A stretch of 60,000 nt of DNA from Tubiluchus corallicola (lineage: Eukaryota; Priapulida; Priapulimorpha; Priapulimorphida; Tubiluchidae), in NCBI GenBank assembly GCA_030141605.1, contig JAQGDQ010000151.1, forward strand, positions 126,001-186,000, written 5' to 3'. Of this stretch, positions 38,601-51,100 are shown piece by piece. The notes under the pieces were generated by a model. It saw nothing but the letters and a program-made list of their open reading frames with translations, was not told where the DNA came from and made no database searches. The position numbers were made by a program, and so were the translations under genes. Positions within the stretch are counted from its first letter, which is position 1. Every line of letters starts with the position of its first letter.

Positions 38601-41600
38601 AGCCTTACAGCTTTTGCTTCTGGTTTTTCACATTCTTCGTTACAAGCAAAAATGAAAAGCAGGTACATTTATAAACTCAATGTTTTATTGGTCTTAATTG
38701 ACTTCTTTTACGCTTTTATTTTGTAACGTTTGCAGCATTTTTAGCAGTGTAAGTAAGTGTAATAAGCTAAGCATGTTTAGAGTAATTAGGACTCATCAGC
38801 TAATTTACACTTTAGTAACTTTTTGTGAATCATTTGTTGGGCTTTTTCTCTACCCAACTATCTATTCATTATATTGAAGTTGCAAGTTCTAATATGCTTC
38901 CATACAAGTTTTCCCCAATGTCTGTTTAATCACGGTAAATGATACTAGTTTGGTGTTAATCAATTATATTTTCAATTTTACTTATAAATGTGATTGATGG
39001 ATTCATAGATGACAGCTCAACTCAGTCCACAAATCTATCAATTATAAAAACATTTGTGTGCATTCAGTTATGAATGCCAAACCTATTGAAAATTTTAATT
39101 TTATTTTAGGCGTTCCTGAAATTGAAACAAATGTTGTTATAAATCCGCACATAAACACAGATAAAGATATTACTGTGCACAGTTTTATTATAAATGGAAA
39201 CAGCTATGGAAGTGCGTCTTTTCTAAATTTACCTGAGGATATTTTACTTAAGGTAATTTTTGACATTTATTTGTAATTTAGTACTCGTAAGTGACATTTG
39301 TAGAATTATTGCTGGAATAAAAATGTGATCTGGTCAACGTTAGAACTAGTGCTTGATTACTACAGGACCAGTTCAATCATTAATCTTCTATCTTGGCTTG
39401 GTAAGCTGAATTTTTATCTTCGCTACACACATTTTGCTGTTCTTAGTATAGATCTCGATGTGGTTGGACAATTTTTCTCAAACCGAAGGAAGCCATTTTG
39501 ATGCATGTGAAGACCTGCTTTATATGGAAACATACAGAAAATCACACACACAACACACTTTATTTCATAAGTATTTGATATTGGAGGTCATATCACCATT
39601 TAGGCACATGATTAGGGAAGTGCAAGTGGTTTTTATATTGATGGATTTTTAAAGCTGTAAAATTTAAACCAACTTACATTTTTTGCTTAATTTCATTAAA
39701 ACAATAATAATGATGTAGTTGTATAGCAATATAAATATAATATAAAAGAAATATTTGACAACACATGACTAGCAGAGAGTTTAGTCTAATGGTAACCCTT
39801 TCTGTCTGAGAGGTCGTGAGTTTGATACAGTGGCGAGGTCGTAACAAAATGGTATGGATTTTTAAAAATGGTACCTGCAGTTACACTGATTGGCATGTGG
39901 TATTTCGAGTAATGATAGCCTCTGTTATATTGATTATTATTTACAGTCGGTCCAAGTGCACTTTGGTGCTTATGTTAATTGTTCATTCAAAAAAGCCAAC
40001 TATGGATATAAAGATTATTACTATTATCATTATTATTATAATAATTAAGTGAAAAAATATTTATTATTGCATTGATGAATTTTTATGTAGGCCTGTTTTC
40101 CTTCTGTTTTCAGTTATAAAACATTGTGTAATTTTATTGTCCTAAATAATTCCCAGTTTGCCTGCAACAAACAAAACATTTGAATGAACAAAATTCGAGA
40201 CAAACCTGGACAGTCAGGCGATCGTGCATGTAAAATTGTTAATTCTTTTAAGGTATGGTGCTTTGAAGGGACTCTAATCTTGTTTTTGACAGCTTGTTCT
40301 CTGGCATTGCATCAGAATATTTTGCTAAAACAGTAACTAAACATAATTCTACAGTTATAAAATATTTGCATTTATTTTTTAGGTTTTGTACAGAATTGCA
40401 CTGGAATTTTGTGGAGTTTTTTTTTCGAAATGCATTAACTAGTAAAATTTAATGTTTCCGATTGTTACACTGACATATTATTGATAACTATTTTGTAAAG
40501 TGCCTGCTTAATTTCTTTGACCACGTTTGATTACAGGTAGTTTTAAAGAGATCTAGCAAACCGGTGATTGATGATTTTAAGAAAAAATCTCTAGTGCATT
40601 ACATTCCGAGCTCACGCAATGAGTCATACCATGCTTCTTACTACCAATTTCGCACTATAAACGTTTACAATGATAAAGAGCATCCAGACGTATGGTATGT
40701 GGGGATTTTGTTTGACTCGTATTACGATCCTTCCTGCTACAAACCACTACAAATTTGTTCGACCAAAACAGATGAGTGTAGAGAACAGCGCAACGTTGAC
40801 CAGTGTCAGGTGAATGATGACGATTGCAGAACTAGAACGTACCTCTCTTGTGGTATTGATATTTGCATGGAGAAGCAACCATGTTATCCCGACTGGGTAG
40901 CTTACTGCCAAAAAGCAATGGAGGTCTGCATTAGGCGACAAATCAAATGTAATTTATCAAACTTGAACAAATGTGACATATATTTCAGGTACTGTGTGGA
41001 TGGTTGCAAAAAGTTCTCGAATGACACAACTTGTAGCTATCATTGCAGTCAAAGAGAAATTAACTGTACTAATGCTGCGAACAGTACATGCGAATCGACT
41101 GCTGTTTGTTTAAGAAAGAGAAATTTGTTATGTGTTGAAACGCTGTTTCTCCTTCCCAAAAGGCAGTATTGTAAGGACGTTTATTACAATTGCAGCGCAG
41201 AAGGCGAGGCGAGGTGTGATCGCGAACTTGCGAACTGCAACGGCGAGTGTCGTTTGTGTAAGCCACGTTGTGATTCAGCACTCCTGGGTGACTGTCTTGC
41301 TTTCTGCGATCAGGAACATTTTAACTGCACAAAAGCTAAACCGGAGAAATGCAAAAAATTTACGCAACAGTTTCATAATGACTCTTTGTGCGATCAGATA
41401 TTATGGCCAGAAGTTGAACTGACTAACAGTGTGCAAGAGCCAGAACCTGCAGCAAATGGTATGATTTGTTAGAAGGCTAGGTGCAATAATAACATGGCCT
41501 AAAATTGATACTCTATATAAAAGATATTATGTTAGCATGTCATGAACCGCTTATCTTAAGTATTTTTTGAGCCAAGGTTTCACAGGACTGCGACTTTTTT

Positions 41601-44600
41601 TGCGGTAAACGAAAATTTTCTAAATCCAACTGTCACCAAAATATTCACCCGAATGTATTTTGTGTCTAACCATTTGTGTGAAGTTTGTGTGAAATTCATA
41701 AATTTATGGTTATCTTTAACGACTTTAGTGACACTTGTATGACAAAGCGAATGTCACAAGACATTCGCATGTGTATCATTCCCAAGTTTTTGCGGATTCT
41801 GAAATTGTTAGAAACATTTGGCGACAAATTTTCACAGGTCTGATACATGTTACTACAACCATGACAGTTTGGCGAAGCTTTGGCAAGGTATTGAATTTTG
41901 AGTAGTAGTGGGTGCGGTCATTTACAAGATTACTTCGATTACTTAATCACAAGTCTCTGGTATTGATTACTTTGTTATGTGATTGAATATGAACAATTAC
42001 TTTTATGCCTAGGAATTTTTAATATATTTTGATTTTTCAAGAATGGCAAAATTTGTTTGAAATAATTTTTAACGTGGCAAAATCATGGATGTGAACACCA
42101 TACGTGTGTAAACACAAAGCTTACATATCTACACCTTCTTATACCGACTCCAGTTAAGTTTTATCAGTTTAGCATGACCAGAAACCTAGCAAATTTGCTG
42201 ACTCTGTAATTAATGCAGGTACAAATAAGCATTTTAATGTAAATAGCTTCAAAACCTTCTGACAAATAAATTTTAGGAAACTTTGTAAATAAAACATGAT
42301 AAAAGTCTCATACTTTATTATAGGGAAGGTCTATAATAACTAACTGCTGAAAATTCTAGAGACTTAGGCGTTATTCATAGCAACTCTGTGTGCCAAAAAT
42401 ACAAATCTGTACATAGAGAGCCAATCTCAGTAATCGATTACTGACTGAAATTAATCAATAATCGCAACTCTATTTGAAATCAGCGGTATCACCGACCACT
42501 AGTTTTTCGACTTCAATGACAAATTTCAATGAAAAGATTTTTAAAGCCGACGACCTTGGAACTTTTTTGCAATTGTTTGGCAAACTTTTGGCACATGTTT
42601 GGCGAATGTGGGCTTTTCGGATACTCACCGAAGTCGCAAACCCTGTGAAAGGATTCTTGTTTTTTATCTTAGATTTGAATATCTGTCTCTTAACAGTTCA
42701 GCTTGCTCATGGGCAGCAATAGCAGATTGAACTTTATGCCACTATGAAGTTGTAGCTTATGATTAAATGTCAAACGCGTTATTACTGTGAAGGGACTTTA
42801 TTATGCCTTTTGCAATGTAGAAGCTGGTTTATTTTCTTTTTTTTTACAGTTGGTAATGTTCTCTATCACATTGCATTGCTGACAGCTGATGTACAGTTTA
42901 GTGGAACAGCTGCAACTGTGTTTGTTTCTCTTCATGGCAGTTTGAACAGTACTCATGGAAGAGCCTTGGACAGCACAATACGCGACTTCAGTCGGGGACA
43001 GTAAGTTTTAACAGTGCTGAGAGAGCTTCGGGATCGTTATTCACAGAGTTACTTTACACCGTAGAAACTGATTCTTTTAGCAAATGAAAACAGCAAGTTA
43101 TACAGTGATGAAAACTTTTGAATGTTGTTATTTTAATCGGAGTCCCAGGAAATACTACATTTAACCTACACGTGACTAACCTTCACCGCGCAGTGAAGGC
43201 TGTACATTTTCACTGTATATTACATGATGTGTTTATTGTTTATTAATTTAAAAGAGCTGTAAAGCAGCTTACAGTTCTAGTAATTGTTAATATGTACACA
43301 GACTAAATGTGGTAATAATTGTTGGTAATAAATGTAGTGCAGGAATAATTTTTTGGTAGCCTGTTTTATCGTGTTGTACCAGTATACATCTTGGTGTATA
43401 CATTGTGTTTGATTGTACATTATAAGAGTAATTGATGTCAAACATATTAGTCTATCGCTCCGCCCCCGCTGTAATGTGAGCACGCTCAGCAGCACTCGGG
43501 ACAATGGCTCACGCAAGACAACAACTGTGTCTAAACTAAACTAAACTAAACAACATGACAGTCGCAACTAATGTCTAATCAGCTGACAAACTGATTGCAC
43601 TTTTTCGTAAACACAGATTTGCAGAACACAAAATTAACACTTTAAGTAGCCAAAAAATGACTCAGTTTGAACAGAATGTAGAGACGAAGTTTCAAAGCAC
43701 TACAAAATACAGAGACATGAGCATAATAAAGAAACTGAGCCAGTTAGCCTTGCTTTACAAGTAGTGAACAACAATAATATTAAGTCTCTCTTGCCTTTGA
43801 ATATACGAACATCATGCCTGCAATGTATTTTTTCTACATTAACTGATCATGTGCTCGTCTGCAAGATTTATCCAGTTTTTGTATTTTTCCATTTGTTAGG
43901 CTACGGAAATGGAATAAATTTCACTGTTCCATTCCTTAGCTTAGACGACCCTGAATGCCGGAGTCGCATATGTCCCAATAGCATCTTTTAACCATGATTA
44001 TAACCAGGAAAATAGTGTAGAATTAGCTAATATTACATTGATGTATTTTATAAGTTTTGACCACATTTGAATTCATTTTGACTGTGAAGATGAGGTTTCT
44101 TAAAACTGGCCAGAAAACAAAACAATTTGTTTTGTCCTTATTTAAAGTTAATCGAATAGTTGTTTTTATCTAACTTGCAAAACCATAAGCTAAACTAAAT
44201 TGCCTATTTTCCTGATTGCAAAATGGTTTAATCAGCAACTCATAGACGTAAGCATTGTGCATTTCTTCCTATATACGAAACTGAACTATATATTTCCACT
44301 AATTCATTTGCAATTTCAATTGACAGTAATAAATCTAGAACCAGGCCAATATTTCTCCCGCTAACTAATGAAAAGTTGAGCAAAATAACTTGCACGCTGA
44401 TAAAATTTCAATGAAAATGATTGACGTTATGTTAGACGTCAATTTTAAGCTCTTTTTCACTTGGTATTACAACCAGATTTGTGCATGATGGATGAATATT
44501 GGGCTGTATGGTTTTCTTAAAAAATTCTAAATCCTGCAAACATTCAATGGCTGGTTTATTCAAAAATGAATGGTCGTTGTGAAATAGGAATCTGAGTCAT

Positions 44601-45056
44601 TATCAAGTCTATGACTCGAGATTTAGGACTAGTCAATAAACACATTTAGCTGTGTATACGTTCTCTCTCAGCATGGTTAGAGTAAAACCTAATACAGTTG
44701 ATCTATCCGCCCACTAATCAGCTTGGTTAGTCAATTAGCCAGTCATTTTTAACTTCGGTTGCCAAGATGACACCACATACACTAGGCCATGCATCTTGCT
44801 CCAAGGCGAGTTCTTTAAAAAGACACTTTGTTACTTTCAGAGCCTCAGACAGAGATCTTTCAGCATTTTAACAAATGCAGATTTGTATGAACAGATTTGA
44901 AAGAATTAATTTGGACATACATGTATACATGTTCAACAGCTTTGTGAGAGAAATGTATTTACAAGACTTAGTGTAACACGTTTAGACACATATTGATACT
45001 GCCCAAATCAGTGTTGTATTTGTGTGTGTGTGTCTGGGTGGTGGGGGGTGCGTGCT

Positions 45057-45125
<69 letters not shown>

Positions 45126-48100
45126 TATAGGTAGAATAGATTTTTAAACTCAGTATCTGTTATATCTGAAGATCTCCGTGGTAAGTCTCTCAGTTTTTTC
45201 TAGTCTCCTCACTTATCTTCTTCAGTCAAATTGGCAATATAAATATTTTATGGTGCTATTTACTTTCAGAGTTGACTGGTTTCATTTTGAGGATACAGAT
45301 GTGGGGCAAATAAACAGTATCAGTGTTTGGCATGACAATACTGGACCAGACCCAAAGTGGTTGCTCGAAAAGGTAGTCCCTGGTGGAGAAAACTAGTTTC
45401 ACTAATCTCAAGCTCTGTGTTTTGAAAGGAGACATTACATGATTTACTCTCGCAATCTGACTATATAAATTTACTTTTTATGTAGATCTATATCAAATAA
45501 AAAGCAAAAATAAATATTCTCATACATGCATGTATGTAAGCCAAGTCCATACAAAATTGTTCAAAATATAACAAGTCAATCAATGTTTTGCTGATCACTA
45601 TAATAAATGCAAAACATATTGGAATTTAATACTAAAAATTGACTTTTGTAACTTCCTCCCAGCTTCTCTGCTTAAAAATGTAGTATTTCAGTTGAAAAAA
45701 CTTGTATTTTCCAACTCATGGTATGTAGCTCATGGAAGCTGCCATTTTGCTTGCAGTGCTTCTTGTTGTCAAGCCAACTATAGCAACCATTTTCAAATGT
45801 GACATCAGATGCACTTACAAAACCCATAGTACTACGTTTTTGTAATTTTACCATGTTGTTTTTCTAGAAATGGGACAAAAACAATGCAAACTTTAACAGT
45901 GACTTTTTTCAAGACTAACTTTCAGTGTTCATCTCAAACAAAGATCACCTCGGGTCAGAATTAACATAGAGTGATGAGCTTAATATTAAAATGATCCTTA
46001 TGAAGCACGAAGACTGGGGACATGTGAAAAATTAAAGTACAGTACGAACTATGAAGAACAGAAGTTGAACAACAAAAATATATTTATGTTCGTACAAGTT
46101 ATTTGGTATCAAATGGCCTGAAGTTATGAAGAAAGGCCTTTGGATTAAGCAGATCCAAATAAGAAAACTGCTTTGGACTAGATCTGCATTACGATTGCCC
46201 AAAATCATTTCTTCCTACAATGCTGCTTAGAGTTCTTATGTCAACAATAGCCAACCACTCACATAATTAAATGTTCATATTTAAAATCAACACAACTTTA
46301 TTAAATCTCACTTTACAAAGTTAAAAAGTTAAAACCATGCCAAACATTTCGACAAACTACTGCTGCTATAATGCAGTGGTACATTTACAATCATACAACC
46401 ATTTTATATAGTCAGAGCCTATTATGCAGTAATTAAGTAGTTAACAGAAGCCAAATAGGTAATGAATAAGCAGAGCAGTAAAGAAATTGATACAGTAACT
46501 TAAGCACGGATCGCTAGTAATTCATTAGTAACTAGCACTAAGCATTAAACAACATACTTAAACGCTAAGCTAAGGTAAGAATTTGTAAACATTTGGAGTT
46601 TTTGTCTGAAACTGGCAAAAAATTAAAAAAGGTCTCCTCAATCCAGCATTAATGACCATATTTGTGCATTTAGCCACAAAGCTGATTTTGATAATGTCAA
46701 TGTTGTGACCAGAGCTACAAATAACTGAGACTTATTAATAAATGAAAGTTTATCTAGGTACCATAATAGGCCTTATCTTAATGTACAAAGCAATTCAATT
46801 CCTTTTACTTTATTTTCAAACACTTAGCTATTTGTTACTGTATCAATTTCTTTTCACCAGGTCTGCTTATTCATTACTTATTCATTATTTGGCTTCTATT
46901 AAGCACTTGATTAGCGCATAATGGGCTGTGCCTATTTGGCCCGATTTTGCCGTTTATAACTATAAATGTTTAAGTGCCTGTAATAATTAATTGTACCACA
47001 AAAGGACTTAGCAAGTACATCTCCAAATTTAGTACATATCGTATGTAGTTGCAGCTGACGGAAGTATCCGACATCAACAAGTTGGATCGACTTGTGTTTT
47101 AGATGACAAGTAACTAAGAAAGCATAATTGCTGATGTGTACATGTTTTCGCTTTGCAAGCACACATGTAGCACTTTATGAAATGCTATTGTGAATGTGAA
47201 AATTTCCAATTAGAATGTCTGTTCATTCCATGCACGTGTATTTGAATGTGAATTTTGTGAATACTTCATTAGGTTATCTTGGTGAAAGAATATTATCAGT
47301 TTACTTGTCCTTGCATGACATGGCTAGAGGGGCCTCCTAGCATCAATCTTCAGACAATACCGTGCTTTCTTAGTGCAGATTATACTCCTCCAGGTATTTG
47401 CTTAGATTTATTTTGTCATACTAGCAGTTAGACATGTATGCATTTTCCTTCGACAATCATTTTATTTAAATTGCAAGTTTTTCTTGATGACTGTCCAAAG
47501 TAGTATGTTAGCAAAGCAATCATCAAATTAGTCTCTTTTCCAGAAAAATATACTCTGTTTCAAATTTAATAACATGTCAGTTGTAATATTACTTACATAT
47601 GCTGGGTTAACATTTTAAACTTTTACAAGACAGTTTTGTTTATTTATTATTAATATCAAATGCACCCTGCATGGGCGATACTTGATGTTCATGGACACTT
47701 TTTTCCTTTTCCCTTTGAGAAATAATAGCATAGCAGCATCCTTGTGTGGTAATTGCTTTTAGATTTCTAAAATTTAGCAGTGTTGTCTCATAGCTGCAAA
47801 AAGCCGTGAAGATAACTTGAAAACTTTGTGGTGTGAAAATAAATGAGTTCTTACTGTATGCTTCAGAGGTTTCTTCAAATGTTAATGCAGGAAAGAGCTT
47901 GTTTATAAGTAATTATCACAGTTAATTCGAGATGCAGAAACTTTGAAAGTGAAGAAAACTGTAAGTATTACAAAAATATTAAATTATAATTGTCTTCCAC
48001 GAAAGGTGCCAGAAAATATTATTAATGTGAAGTGCTTGTTTGTCTATGAGAATCGCACTTATCACGTAAAACTTCTGGATTTCTAATACTGTACATTACT

Positions 48101-51100
48101 ATGGTTTTAGTTAATAAAATCCCTTATAAACAGAAACCTGTTGTACTTACTTTTGTGTGAAAGTGTAAATATTTACTTTTTTCAGATCCAGAACTGGCGC
48201 GTGTAAACTTCAAAATAAGTTTTGCGACCTTTCAGTGTTTATTCTGGAATTTCACATTGGAACAATGGTCTTCTGAGAACTGTATGGTAATGCTGATTTT
48301 GTAATCATTAGCTTAACACTTTTGTTGATAAAAAGTGCAGTTACTGTTAAACACATATCAAAACTTTAAGTTCTAGTATTCACAATAAAATTTACTTCCC
48401 TCATTTGGTTATAATCACTACAAGGTATCTGTCGATGAATGGAACTTCTTGCATGGATTTGTGCTACAGAAAACAGTTTCGCCCAATTAAAAATGCCTAC
48501 TGATCAAAATTTTTGCTTGTTCATGTATCCTGTAGAGTTTTCTGAACAACACTATTGTGTTGCACCAAAACGTGATGTTAAATTGAAAGCATGTTTTCCG
48601 TAAGAAATAGTATAAAAGCTTGCAGATGCAACTTATAGAACCAGTGCAACTTTTTGTAGAAACGATAGTGTTAAAAGACAAGTAATGACGTCATTACTTT
48701 CAAATTTTCTTTTTGAACTATTTTATTACTTATCCATAGGCACCTATATAATATAACAAACAAATTCATAAACCTCTCAGCAGTTGAAAAAATGTTTGAA
48801 AAGTCATTTTTGGCCTTGTAAGCCTAATTTTGCCTAGTTCTGTTTGATTTACAATGCAATAATATCATAACACATCATGAAGCCATTTTTACAGGTTGGG
48901 CCTAACAGGACATGGAACAAAATCCATTGTCAGTGCCTCCACATGTCTACATTCGCTGGACGTTTTTTTGTCATGCCAAACAAGATCCATCCTTTCAAAG
49001 ACATTGTCTTGTTTGCCGAGTTTTTCAATAACCCCGTCATTGTCGTGTTTGTTTTGTCTATATGGATGCTGTACTTTATTGTGTTGATTTATGCAAGAAG
49101 AAAGGATCGGGAGGATGTAACACGGGTTAGTTATTTATATGCTATTAAACTAGGGGGACATTTTGCGATTGTCTTTTTGTTTAATATATAAGTACTTTCT
49201 TTATTAACATACTTACATCTATCCATGTGCACACTTGTTAGCTCTAGCTGTTACTTAACCTGGAAATCAAAGATCAGTTCTGATTCAGGATTCTTTATTA
49301 TTGACAATAATATGAGGAGGAAAAGAAAGTCATTTACTCGAAAAAAATTAATGGTGTTATATCATCTAATAGCGATACAGTAACTTGAATCAATTGGCCT
49401 TAAATAAGGAATAGATTCGAAAATAATGGTATAAACTTATACAGTACGATTTCAGTAAGCAGTATAGTACAGCTTAAGCAGTTAAACTTTGCAGTGAAAT
49501 GCATTTTTTTGTCGTCTGTAGTACACAAAATAAGTTTTTTAGTTAAATTTTGTTTATATTTCCAGTTGGGTGTGACAGTTTTGGAAGAGAATAATCCCTT
49601 TGACAAGTATACATATCTAATAACTACACATACTGGTATGAGGCAAGATGCCCAGACAACTGCTTTGGTTACAGTGGTTTTACATGGTACACTTAACATA
49701 TTGTTTAAATAGCGTTATGATGAAATCACTAACGTTATCAATCTGTTGCTATCAATTATATTTTTTGCTTCCTTGCAGGGAACAAAAAACTAGTGTCTGG
49801 AATTATTTGCTGTCTGGAAAGAAAACTTAAAAGCAGCTAATTAAATAAAAGACTGCAGTTGCGACCCCTATTTAATTTTTTTGACTAAGATATATCAGCC
49901 AGGTGGTCAAACTTCAACTGTCCAAAAAGTCTGATTTTTTATTACTCAAGAATTAGAGAAAATATTTTTGGTCACTTTAGCAGTTATAATTACTTTTATT
50001 TGAAAAGAAATATATGAGTATTAACATATTATTTTATCAGATTAAATTTAGTTTGTTGTATGAATTGAGGAAGATGTGGAAACAGTCAAACAAACAATTT
50101 GTTAAATGATATGAATAGCATAGATACTAGTGTTTATTAGTAGATTATTTGGGTAATATTATTTCAATCAGGTTACAAATGTGTTTAAAGGCTAGTGATA
50201 AGTACTGGCTGCAAAACTAGTTTTAAGGAAGTATATTTACACTACAAACTACATTATATACTTGTTTTATTTTGTCAGGAGAAGTAGGACAAAGTTTGCC
50301 AATAGCACTTTTCGATAGAAATCGACCTGTCATGACTAAAGCATCCCAGGACTCGTTTGTAATGACCACACCACATTGCCTGGGAAATTTGCATTCTCTT
50401 CAAGTTTGGCATGACAATAAAGGAGACAATCCTTCTTGGTGAGTACATGCTTGCAATAGCACTCGATTTTACACAAGAAATGTTTTATCTGTTATGTAGG
50501 GCAGGCATTTTGATATACAATTTATGTAGGATAACTGTTCCTGAATTGTTTCTATGCAAATTATCATAAACAAAAGTGCACTAGCTTTTATTATTTGAAC
50601 AAGAGTAACATGTCGTCCATTATATTCATGCTATAAATACTTTAGTATTGTCTATTTTACAAGTTATGAAGCAGCATTTATCAAGAAATGAAACGTCTTC
50701 CTTGTACCTCATCCTTGTGTAAAGTTTTAGTTTACTGATAATAAGCAGCTGGCCAATGACAACTGCTAAATGCATGTTTTTTTAGTTTTAAAAGTCAATG
50801 AAAGAGAATGAAGATTTCTTACAAAATGACAGTATTTACTTTTTAAGGTTTTTGAGACAAATCATCATAAAGGATATACAGACAGACCATACTTGGTTTT
50901 TTATCTACAATAACTGGCTAGCCGTTGATCGTGGACCTAAGACCATTTGTTGTATATTGAAGCCAGCTGGTGAAGATCAGTTGAAGGTAACTTTATAATC
51001 TTGCACAAGTATTTTTTATATACAATTTGCCATTTTATAAGTTGTTGTCTAACCATTCACAGCCAGGTCTTGTTTAATGATGATGGTTTGATGTGTGTGT

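Larger units (their letters stand above)
43001..45269. other. intron 14: dispersed repeat, (GT)n tract, repeat pair
   Basis: 43450-43820 is the inverted copy of the dispersed repeat at 10960-11375. 44312-44384 matches 6186-6275. A (GT)n tract runs at about 45022-45123. Confidence 0.75.

Noticed and set aside
39771-39845. Functional tRNA gene
   Set aside because: The acceptor stem does not pair and the T arm is weak; a SINE head or pseudogene is more likely.
41459-41472. Stop codon after exon 13 as gene end
   Set aside because: Exon 13 ends in a GT donor with phase 1 that joins exon 14 in frame, and GPS, TM and PLAT parts follow as expected for one protein.
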